Of a DNA stretch of 5,201 bases, positions 1-5,201 are shown one piece after another. Every line of letters begins with the position of its first letter. Position 1 is the first letter of the stretch. Below the pieces are notes generated by a model that was not told where the DNA came from, ran no database searches, and saw only the letters and a program-made list of their open reading frames with translations. This stretch comes from Chloroflexota bacterium. Its GTDB lineage: Bacteria; Chloroflexota; Dehalococcoidia; DSTF01; JACRBR01. Both the position numbers and the translations under genes were made by a program. Location: NCBI GenBank assembly GCA_025355835.1, contig JANXYW010000151.1:1-5201 (forward strand), given 5' to 3'.

Positions 1-698
1 CCGACGGCGCTCTCCTCCGATCGTTCACCATCGACGTCAATCGCATCAGCGATCTCGACGCCACCTCGTTCGGCCAGATCGTCGTTGTCGACTCTGAAGC
101 TCGCACACTGGTACTGGTCACGCTCGACGGTCAGGTCGTCAGGCGATTCACCGGGCCGTTCCAGAGCGCCGTTGGCGTCAGCGTCGACACGGCGCACAAC
201 GTTGCGTATGTGGCGTCGCCGGCGGGCGGCATCCTGTATCGCGTTTCTCTCGGCGATGGGGCGGTCACCACGTTGCCCATATCGGCGGTAAACGCCGTCG
301 GCAAACCGGCGCAGCCGTCCGATATCGCTGTGAGTGATAGCGGCGACTTGTACATTGCCGACTTCCAGAATGAGACGATCATTCACTCGGCGGACAGTGT
401 GACGGGTCAGGTGCATCGCGGCGTCGGCGGAACCGGTGAGTTTACGCCGCGCGTGGCGCTGCTGGGGCCGCTCGTGCTCGTCACCGATCCCGTGAACGAG
501 CGCATCGTCGCCTACGACCACGCAGGCAAACAGCGCGGTGTGTATGTGTTCCCGGAGACGCCGCTCGGCATCCATCCGACGGGCATCGCGGTGGCGCGAG
601 GCACGAACGTGGTGTTCGTGGCTACGGACACCGGTGTTCTGTACCGATTGGATGTCGATATCCCGGCTGCGACGGCTGCGGAACTTTCCGGCGGCTAG
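1..698 (+). CDS. NHL-like beta-propeller protein, C-terminal part (5' end outside window)
   Basis: The frame is open from base 3 to the TAG at 696-698, giving 231 visible residues with no stop; the start lies to the left of the window. GTG at 210 is only an internal valine, because the repeat pattern continues upstream of it. About five blade-like repeats can be seen, each of roughly 35-45 residues and made of a 'P.(D/G)IAV' strand, a small turn, a 'LYIAD/VFVAT' strand and then a strand ending in a D-G or T-G turn: near residues 17-50, 56-90, 104-140, 150-180 and 190-220. The clearest are QPSDIAVSDSGDLYIADF (104-121) and HPTGIAVARGTNVVFVAT (191-208). This is the NHL/SMP-30/YncE style of propeller, which usually serves as a binding or scaffolding surface and is often exported, although some members are enzymes. 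No catalytic signature is visible and the N-terminus, where a signal peptide would be, is missing. The substrate or partner is unknown. The gene faces the operon to its right, so a functional link with it is not implied. Confidence 0.8.
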   Translation, partial: DGALLRSFTIDVNRISDLDATSFGQIVVVDSEARTLVLVTLDGQVVRRFTGPFQSAVGVSVDTAHNVAYVASPAGGILYRVSLGDGAVTTLPISAVNAVGKPAQPSDIAVSDSGDLYIADFQNETIIHSADSVTGQVHRGVGGTGEFTPRVALLGPLVLVTDPVNERIVAYDHAGKQRGVYVFPETPLGIHPTGIAVARGTNVVFVATDTGVLYRLDVDIPAATAAELSGG

Positions 699-703
699 CT
701 CGG
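699..703. other. Five-base convergent junction between propeller gene and ftsK
   Basis: The TAG of the + strand gene (696-698) and the TAA of ftsK (704-706 on the minus strand) are separated by five bases. I see no GC-rich hairpin followed by a T-run in either direction around 660-740, only a short GCTAGC palindrome at 694-699. Transcripts from both sides therefore either overlap in the coding regions or end by a factor-dependent route. Confidence 0.7.
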
Positions 704-3097
704 TTAGAAGCGCAGCTCATCTGGCGGCGCTGTGAACGGCGGCTTGTCGTCGGGATTGAACACCTGGCGCGAACCGCCGCCTTCGTTCGGACCGACTACG
801 CCTTCCGCCTCGAGCATATCCATCAGCCGTGCCGCGCGCGGATAGCCGAGGCGCAGCCGTCGCTGGATCAGCGACGTCGAGATGCGGTTGTGCTCGAACG
901 CCAGTTCTTTCGCGCGCTCGAACATGTCGTCGCTCGCGCCTTCCTGCTCGAGTTCAGCTTTCGCTTCGTCGTAGAGGTGGTCGTACGTGGGCCGCTCGAT
1001 GTCGGAGAAGCGTTCCTGCGTCCAGAAATCGACGAGACGCTCGATCTCTTCGTCCGAAACGTAGACGCCCTGCAGGCGCTTCGGTTTGGCCGCATCGGGC
1101 GCCATGTACAGCATGTCGCCACGGCCGAGCAGCTTCTCGGCGCCGGACATATCGAGAATGGTGCGCGAGTCGACCTGCGAGCTGACGGCGAATGCGATGC
1201 GCGTCGGGAAGTTCGCCTTGATCAGTCCCGTGATCACGTCCACCGACGGCCGCTGCGTTGCCACGATCAGGTGGATGCCGGTCGCGCGCGCCAGCTGGGC
1301 GAGGCGGCAGATCTGCCGCTCCACTTCAAACGGCGCCGCCATCATCAGGTCCGCTAGCTCGTCGATGACAACGACCCAGTACGGCATCTTGTCGTTCGAG
1401 CGCGGGCTGCGGTTGTAGCCGTCGATGTTACGCACTGCGATCGCCGCAAACTTGCGGTAGCGCGATTCCATCTCGTGAATCACGGCCTGTAGCGTGCCGA
1501 CGACTTTGTCCATTTCGACGACGATGTTCGAGAAGGCAAGGTGCGGGATTGGCCCGAACGCCGATAGCTCGACGCGCTTGGGATCGATCATCACGAAGCG
1601 CACTTCGGACGGTGACGCGTGCATAAGGATGCACGAGATGATTGCGTTCATGCAGACCGATTTCCCCGATCCGGTCGATCCGGCGATGAGCAGGTGCGGC
1701 ATACGCGCCAAATCTGCGACGACCGGTTCGCCCGACACGCTTTGACCCAGCGCGAGGGTGATCTTGCTCTTCTGCGCCGCCTTCTGGAACGACTGGCTCT
1801 CGACGACGCTGCGCAGCGTCACCAGAGACTTGCTCGTGTTCGGCACCTCGATGCCCAGCACCGGCTTACCTGGTACCGGCGCCTCGATGCGAATCGATGG
1901 TGCGGCAAGTGCGAGGGCCATATCGTTCGCTAGCGACGTGATCTGCTGCACGCGTACGCGCGTTCGCGACACCTCTTCCGTGCGTGTCTGCTGCTTGCCA
2001 CTGCTGTCGATGATCGGCTTGTTGTCTTTGTCGCGCTCGATGACTGTGCGCGTCTTGATCTCCCAGCCGGGCTCGATGCCGAATTGCGTGACGGTGGGAC
2101 CTTCGTTGACCTGCACGACCTTGACATCGACGCCGAAGCTTGCGAGCGTCTCCTCGATGAGGGCTGCGCGCTGTGCGTTGTCCGACGTGCCGATGGGTGG
2201 CGGCGCCTTGTCCTTGAGTACGTCCATGGACGGCAGCTGCCAGCCGTCGCGCGATCGACGGTTTCCGCTCTCGTCCACCGTCTCCGACGGCGCGTCCTCG
2301 TCCACTTGTTCGAGCTCCGGGAACAGCGACGCCTGGACGGGTTGTTCTTGCTCCTCGTCTTCGTCGACGTCCGCTTCCGCAGTCGCGCTCGATGCGCGCG
2401 CCCACATCTCGGACTCGAGCGGCATCTTCGCCGAACCCTTCGGCGCCGGCCGTGTGGGGAAGATGAACTCAAACGCGCGTCGCGAGTTGTGCGCTGCCCG
2501 CTGCGGCAGCTGCCAGCCCCAGACGCGGCGCGCGGCTTCGGGAGAGTTCTGCACCATCGCTGCTGCCATCTGTGGGAACGCAAACGCGAACGCCGCGATA
2601 CCGGCTACAAGCCAAACCAGTACGCCGATCGGGTTTGCGGCGATGCGGTGTCCGAAGTCGCCACCGGCAGTGTGCGTCGACAGCGATACGTCGCCCAGGC
2701 TCCACTCCGGTCGGAAGAATCCGAAGAGACCGATGACGAATACGCCGGCAAGCGTCGCGATGAGCGGCGCCCTCCAGTCGCGCCAGAGCACGGACTGCTC
2801 GTCGCGAATCACCAGCCAGCCGGAGAACAGCAGTAGGGCGATCCATCCGAAGATGAGGATGCCGAACGTCTCGACGAAGCGGTTGCGTGCGTCCGCGAGT
2901 CCGGCGGTGAATGGCACCAGCCATGGCACCGCCAGCAGCGCCAAGAGGACGAGGACGATGCCCATGCTCTCGCGGCGGATCAGCAGATCGTGCAGCGTCT
3001 GATAGGCCGACTGGCCGCTCCGGCGTTTGCCGACGGCCTTTACTGGCGACTTGCCTTTGCCGCGTCCCGATGGCTTTGCTCGCGTCCTTGCGGCCAA
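704..3097 (-). CDS. ftsK: DNA translocase FtsK/SpoIIIE
   Basis: This is a complete 797-residue membrane-anchored, ATP-driven double-stranded DNA pump that clears and aligns chromosome termini at the division septum. Residues 1-43 are a basic cytoplasmic leader. Four hydrophobic segments follow, near 46-63, 75-97, 110-128 and 156-179. Residues 184-300 form a linker with an acidic run (EADVDEDEEQEQ, 241-252). The motor starts near 308 and contains Walker A GSTGSGKS (473-480), MIDPKRVEL (503-511), Walker B VVVIDELADL (575-584) and the ATQRPSVDVITG segment (613-624). The C-terminal gamma winged helix (about 722-782) has SLIQRRLRLGYPRAARLMD, which reads polarity sequences such as KOPS and contacts XerCD in known systems. 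The length suits the short SpoIIIE-like class. The start is TTG, chosen because GGAGG lies 7 bases upstream and the basic leader fits the family; the ATG at residue 45 would remove the leader and part of the first membrane helix. It lies 2 bases after rnj. Oddities are an insertion of about 30 residues at 345-380, P753 where N is usual in gamma, and a clamp-like QASLF at 255-259. Confidence 0.97.
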   Translation of the reverse strand: MAARTRAKPSGRGKGKSPVKAVGKRRSGQSAYQTLHDLLIRRESMGIVLVLLALLAVPWLVPFTAGLADARNRFVETFGILIFGWIALLLFSGWLVIRDEQSVLWRDWRAPLIATLAGVFVIGLFGFFRPEWSLGDVSLSTHTAGGDFGHRIAANPIGVLVWLVAGIAAFAFAFPQMAAAMVQNSPEAARRVWGWQLPQRAAHNSRRAFEFIFPTRPAPKGSAKMPLESEMWARASSATAEADVDEDEEQEQPVQASLFPELEQVDEDAPSETVDESGNRRSRDGWQLPSMDVLKDKAPPPIGTSDNAQRAALIEETLASFGVDVKVVQVNEGPTVTQFGIEPGWEIKTRTVIERDKDNKPIIDSSGKQQTRTEEVSRTRVRVQQITSLANDMALALAAPSIRIEAPVPGKPVLGIEVPNTSKSLVTLRSVVESQSFQKAAQKSKITLALGQSVSGEPVVADLARMPHLLIAGSTGSGKSVCMNAIISCILMHASPSEVRFVMIDPKRVELSAFGPIPHLAFSNIVVEMDKVVGTLQAVIHEMESRYRKFAAIAVRNIDGYNRSPRSNDKMPYWVVVIDELADLMMAAPFEVERQICRLAQLARATGIHLIVATQRPSVDVITGLIKANFPTRIAFAVSSQVDSRTILDMSGAEKLLGRGDMLYMAPDAAKPKRLQGVYVSDEEIERLVDFWTQERFSDIERPTYDHLYDEAKAELEQEGASDDMFERAKELAFEHNRISTSLIQRRLRLGYPRAARLMDMLEAEGVVGPNEGGGSRQVFNPDDKPPFTAPPDELRF

Positions 3098-3099
3098 GC

Positions 3100-4770
3100 T
3101 TAGACCTCCACGCGCACCGGCAGCACCATGGGGCGCCGCCGTGTTTCATCGTACAGGAACTTCGCGACCGTCTCTTTCACCTCGGTATGGACGGCGCCCC
3201 ACTCCAGCGTGTGGTCGGCGCTCTGCAGCTTCTTCGTCACATGCTCGCGCGTGCGGTCGATCAACTCTTCACGCTCGTCCATATCGACGAAACCGCGCGA
3301 TACGACTTCGACCGCGCCAGCGATCTTGCTGGTGTTCTTCTCCATCGGCAGGATCACGACGACGATGCCGTCCGAAGCGAGGTGCTTGCGGTCGCGCAGC
3401 ACGACGTGATCGACGTCGCCGACGCCAAGGCCGTCGACGTACACGTAGTCGGCATCGATGTGTTCGCCAAAGCTCGCCGAGTCCTTCGTGATCTCCAACA
3501 CATCGCCATCGATCAAGATGAACGTCTCCGTCCCCTGATTCATCGATTCCGCGACCTGCGCGTGGAGCACCATGTGGCGGTACTCGCCGTGAACGGGCAC
3601 AAAGTACTTCGGCCGCACGAGCGACTGCACGATCTTCAGCTCTTCTTGCGCCGCATGGCCGCGTACATGGACGTCCGCGATGCGGTTGTAGAGCACCTTC
3701 GCGCCGAGCTTGAAGAGGTTGTCAACGGTGCGGTGCACCAACGCCTCGTTGCCGGGCACCGCGGACGCGGAGAGGATGACCGTGTCGCCCTCGACGATCT
3801 TGACGTGCGGGTGATCCTGGTTCGCCATGCGCGTGAGCGCCGATGTCGGCTCGCCCTGGCTGCCGGTGGTGATGATCACGAGCTTTTCGTGCGGGATGGA
3901 CGGCAGTTCGCGCACGCTGACTAGCATGCCTTCCGGCGCTCGCAGATAGCCGCGCTCGAGGGCCATGTTCACGTTGTCGATCATGCTGCGGCCCGTGATG
4001 AAGACGCGCCGGCCAGTCGCTTCCGCGGCATCGAACACGAGCTGCACGCGCGCGATAAGCGACGCGAACGTCGTCACGACAACGCGGCCCTTCGCCTTGG
4101 CCACGAGCTGGAAGATCGCCGCGCCGACGATCTGCTCCGACGGCGTGTACCCCGGTACCTCCGCGTAGGTGGAGTCAGCGCACAGCAGCAGCACGCCTTC
4201 ATCGCCGAGCTGCGCGAGCCGCGCCAGGTCAGTCGACTGGCCCATAACCGGTGTGTGGTCGAGTTTGAAATCGCCGGTGTGAATGCACGTGCCGACCGGC
4301 GTGCGGATCGCGTAACCGACCGAGTCCGGAATGCTGTGCGCCACCTGGAATGGCTGGACGGTGAATGGCCCCTCGGTGACTGAGTCGCCGGGCCGGATCT
4401 CGCGAAGGTCGGTGCTTTGCAGCAGCCGCGCTTCCTTCAGCTTGACGCTGATCAGGCCGTGGGCAAGCGGCGTGCAGTACACCGGCACGTTGATTTGGCG
4501 CAGGATGTACGGGAGCGCGCCGGTATGGTCTTCGTGTCCGTGCGTGATGAAGATCGCCCGGAAGTTCTTGCCGCTATCGAGGATGTAGCTGACGTTCGGA
4601 ATCACAAGGTCGACGCCGAGCATGTCCTCGGTCGGGAACATCAGCCCGCAATCGACGGCGATCATGTCGTTCTCGTACTCGAAGAGCATCATGTTCTTGC
4701 CGATCTCGCCGAGACCGCCAAGCGGGATGATGCGCAGTGGGGTTGTTTTCGAGCTGCCCTTTGTCGCCAT
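3100..4770 (-). CDS. rnj: Ribonuclease J (beta-CASP metallo-beta-lactamase RNase)
   Basis: This is a complete 556-residue protein, the usual length for RNase J, a zinc-dependent cytoplasmic enzyme with 5'-to-3' exonuclease and endonuclease activity in mRNA decay and rRNA maturation. The metallo-beta-lactamase core begins with PLGGLGEIGKNM (16-27). It carries the metal motif HGHEDHTG (77-84; H77, H79, D81, H82), H145 in VAHSIPDS and D167 in HTGDF. The beta-CASP insertion (about 205-365) includes VTTFASLIARVQ (232-243), GRSM (260-263), TGSQGEP (302-308) and SASAVPGNE (334-342). Next come VRGHAAQEELK (369-379; H372) and PVHGEYRH (392-399; H394), which complete the active site and phosphate pocket. 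The C-terminal domain (about 450-556), used for dimerisation in known members, is intact. All expected catalytic residues are present, so it should be active. There is no long N-terminal extension like that of some actinobacterial homologues. The ATG start is supported by an adjacent AGGAG and by the conserved core starting about 12 residues later. The gene lies 8 bases after udg and 2 before ftsK, so the three are probably co-transcribed. Confidence 0.98.
   Translation of the reverse strand: MATKGSSKTTPLRIIPLGGLGEIGKNMMLFEYENDMIAVDCGLMFPTEDMLGVDLVIPNVSYILDSGKNFRAIFITHGHEDHTGALPYILRQINVPVYCTPLAHGLISVKLKEARLLQSTDLREIRPGDSVTEGPFTVQPFQVAHSIPDSVGYAIRTPVGTCIHTGDFKLDHTPVMGQSTDLARLAQLGDEGVLLLCADSTYAEVPGYTPSEQIVGAAIFQLVAKAKGRVVVTTFASLIARVQLVFDAAEATGRRVFITGRSMIDNVNMALERGYLRAPEGMLVSVRELPSIPHEKLVIITTGSQGEPTSALTRMANQDHPHVKIVEGDTVILSASAVPGNEALVHRTVDNLFKLGAKVLYNRIADVHVRGHAAQEELKIVQSLVRPKYFVPVHGEYRHMVLHAQVAESMNQGTETFILIDGDVLEITKDSASFGEHIDADYVYVDGLGVGDVDHVVLRDRKHLASDGIVVVILPMEKNTSKIAGAVEVVSRGFVDMDEREELIDRTREHVTKKLQSADHTLEWGAVHTEVKETVAKFLYDETRRRPMVLPVRVEV
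3105..3109 (-). promoter_or_regulatory. Shine-Dalgarno of ftsK, inside the 3' end of rnj
   Basis: On the minus strand GGAGG is followed by 7 bases and then the TTG codon at 3097-3095. The motif lies within the last codons of rnj, whose TAA occupies 3102-3100. The strong, well-spaced site decides in favour of the rare TTG start and implies that ribosomes finishing rnj re-initiate on ftsK. Confidence 0.8.
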
Positions 4771-4773
4771 AGT

Positions 4774-4778
4774 CTCCT
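4774..4778 (-). promoter_or_regulatory. Shine-Dalgarno of rnj, directly after the udg stop codon
   Basis: On the minus strand the order is TAG (udg stop, 4781-4779), AGGAG, ACT, ATG (rnj start, 4770-4768). The AGGAG is only 3 bases from the ATG; read as GAGG (4779-4776) the spacing is 5. Because the site touches the upstream stop codon, translational coupling of udg and rnj is likely. Confidence 0.7.
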
Positions 4779-5201
4779 CTACAGAAGCCGCATTTGCTGC
4801 GACTCCGCCTCTTCTGTTGCCGGTTGTGGCGGCGCCGCCGTTGGCGCCGATCCCGCCGCCGATCCCGCGCGCATGTGCGCTGGCACCGGCGCTGGCGCCG
4901 CTGTGATCACTTCGCCGCCGAGCGTCTTGCGCAGGAACTCCGGCAGCCTGCTGAAGTCGGCCTCGATTACTTTGCGCAGGCTTCCTTGATGCAGGGCCGC
5001 TGCCGGGTGATACATCGGCACGACGATCAGATCGTCCTTCCGGCGTGGTTGGCCGTGGATGCGGCTTACCGACTCGCCCGGGAAGTAGCGTTGCATCGAG
5101 TGCCGTCCGAGTGTTACCACGACCTTCGGCGCGATCGCAGCGATCTGCGCATCGAGATACTTGCTGCAGGACGCGATCTCGTCCGGTTGCGGGTCGCGAT
5201 T
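4779..5201 (-). CDS. udg: Family 4 uracil-DNA glycosylase, C-terminal part (N-terminus outside window)
   Basis: The minus-strand frame is open from the right edge to the TAG at 4781-4779, giving 140 residues. The GTG at 5120 is internal: the 27 codons upstream read as conserved family sequence. The family 4 enzyme removes uracil, the product of cytosine deamination, from DNA to start base-excision repair, and holds a 4Fe-4S cluster. Visible residues 1-4 NRDP match the NR(D/x)P block after the third cluster cysteine. C12 in EIASCSKYL fits the fourth cysteine ligand, VVVTLGRHSM (27-36) is the central strand, and VPMYHPAAAL (61-70) is the HPA motif with the active-site histidine H65. The first motif (GEAPG region) and three cysteines should lie beyond the edge. 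The glycosylase fold ends near residue 96. A low-complexity Ala/Pro/Gly/Ser tail (about 97-132) follows and ends in QMRLL, which resembles a sliding-clamp binding peptide. Family 5 is less likely given the cysteine spacing and HPAAAL context. It is the first visible gene of the udg-rnj-ftsK run; its promoter is not in the window. Confidence 0.92.
   Translation of the reverse strand, partial: NRDPQPDEIASCSKYLDAQIAAIAPKVVVTLGRHSMQRYFPGESVSRIHGQPRRKDDLIVVPMYHPAAALHQGSLRKVIEADFSRLPEFLRKTLGGEVITAAPAPVPAHMRAGSAAGSAPTAAPPQPATEEAESQQMRLL
4782..4796 (-). other. C-terminal QMRLL peptide of UDG, candidate beta-clamp binding motif
   Basis: The last five codons of udg encode Q-M-R-L-L immediately before the stop. 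The pattern fits the bacterial sliding-clamp binding consensus (Q-L-S/D-L-F and variants) and is close to QMSLL in E. coli MutS. Its place at the very end of a flexible tail is typical of such peptides. Binding itself is inferred, not shown. Confidence 0.45.
4846..4869. repeat. Two-copy 12-base tandem repeat in the udg tail
   Basis: The unit GCCGATCCCGCC occurs at 4846-4857 and again at 4858-4869 with one mismatch at the last base. On the coding (minus) strand it gives AGSAAGSA within the low-complexity C-terminal tail of the glycosylase. It looks like local slippage duplication in a linker that tolerates length change. Confidence 0.6.

Noticed and set aside
85..291. Small Arg/Ser-rich + strand open frame at the left end.
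   Set aside because: It is out of frame with the propeller repeats, which run continuously through this region from base 3.
2084..2836. Arg/Leu-rich + strand open frame of 250 codons.
   Set aside because: It lies entirely inside ftsK, is of low complexity and has no convincing ribosome site. It is a shadow of the GC-rich coding sequence.
1758..3002. Long + strand open frame (414 codons) antisense to ftsK.
   Set aside because: Its translation is Ser/Arg/Ala-rich with no domain pattern, and it mirrors a clear ftsK coding frame. Long antisense frames are expected in GC-rich DNA.
2911..3924. Long + strand open frame (337 codons) antisense to the ftsK start and the rnj 3' half.
   Set aside because: It is His/Arg/Asp/Val-rich and resembles no family. 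It spans the ftsK-rnj junction, and both sense genes are unmistakable, so it is a shadow frame.
4826..4900. GC-rich, repeat-looking stretch near the right end, considered as a terminator or regulatory hairpin.
   Set aside because: It codes for the Ala/Pro/Gly tail of the glycosylase in an unbroken frame and has no T-run, so coding low complexity explains it.
5120..5201. Possible start of the glycosylase at GTG 5120 with separate upstream sequence.
   Set aside because: The 27 codons between 5201 and 5121 are in frame and carry the conserved NRDP block and the cluster cysteine, so the gene continues past the edge.

Overview
The window is GC-rich, gene-dense bacterial chromosome with almost no non-coding DNA. 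It holds four protein genes. One, cut by the left edge, is on the + strand. The other three are packed head to tail on the - strand and cover about 700 to the right edge, the last one being cut there. The lineage is most consistent with Chloroflexota (Dehalococcoidia or relatives). This rests on the style of the FtsK motor (VTQFGIEP start of the motor region, IRIEAPVPGKP, GYPRAARLMD in the gamma domain) combined with an RNase J and a family 4 iron-sulfur uracil-DNA glycosylase. It is an inference from remembered family features, not a search result.

Layout: 1-698 (+) is the C-terminal part of a beta-propeller protein with NHL-like repeats. Its stop codon lies five bases from the stop of the convergent gene. 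704-3097 (-) is a complete FtsK/SpoIIIE DNA translocase. 3100-4770 (-) is a complete ribonuclease J. 4779-5201 (-) is the C-terminal two thirds of a family 4 uracil-DNA glycosylase. Transcription of the last three runs from right to left: udg, then rnj, then ftsK. The gaps are 8 and 2 bases, and each downstream Shine-Dalgarno sits against or inside the upstream gene's end, so they almost certainly form one translationally coupled operon. Its promoter lies beyond the right edge.

The operon joins base-excision repair (UDG), RNA maturation and decay (RNase J), and chromosome segregation at division (FtsK). An rnj-ftsK neighbourhood is also known in Actinobacteria, so most of this is ordinary core-genome content, and I found no clear undescribed system, mobile element, CRISPR array or RNA gene. 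The points most worth a second look are small: a long Ala/Pro-rich tail on the glycosylase that ends in a sliding-clamp-like pentapeptide (QMRLL), a similar pentapeptide (QASLF) in the acidic linker of FtsK, a charged insertion of about 30 residues at the start of the FtsK motor, and a proline in place of a known DNA-reading asparagine in FtsK gamma.
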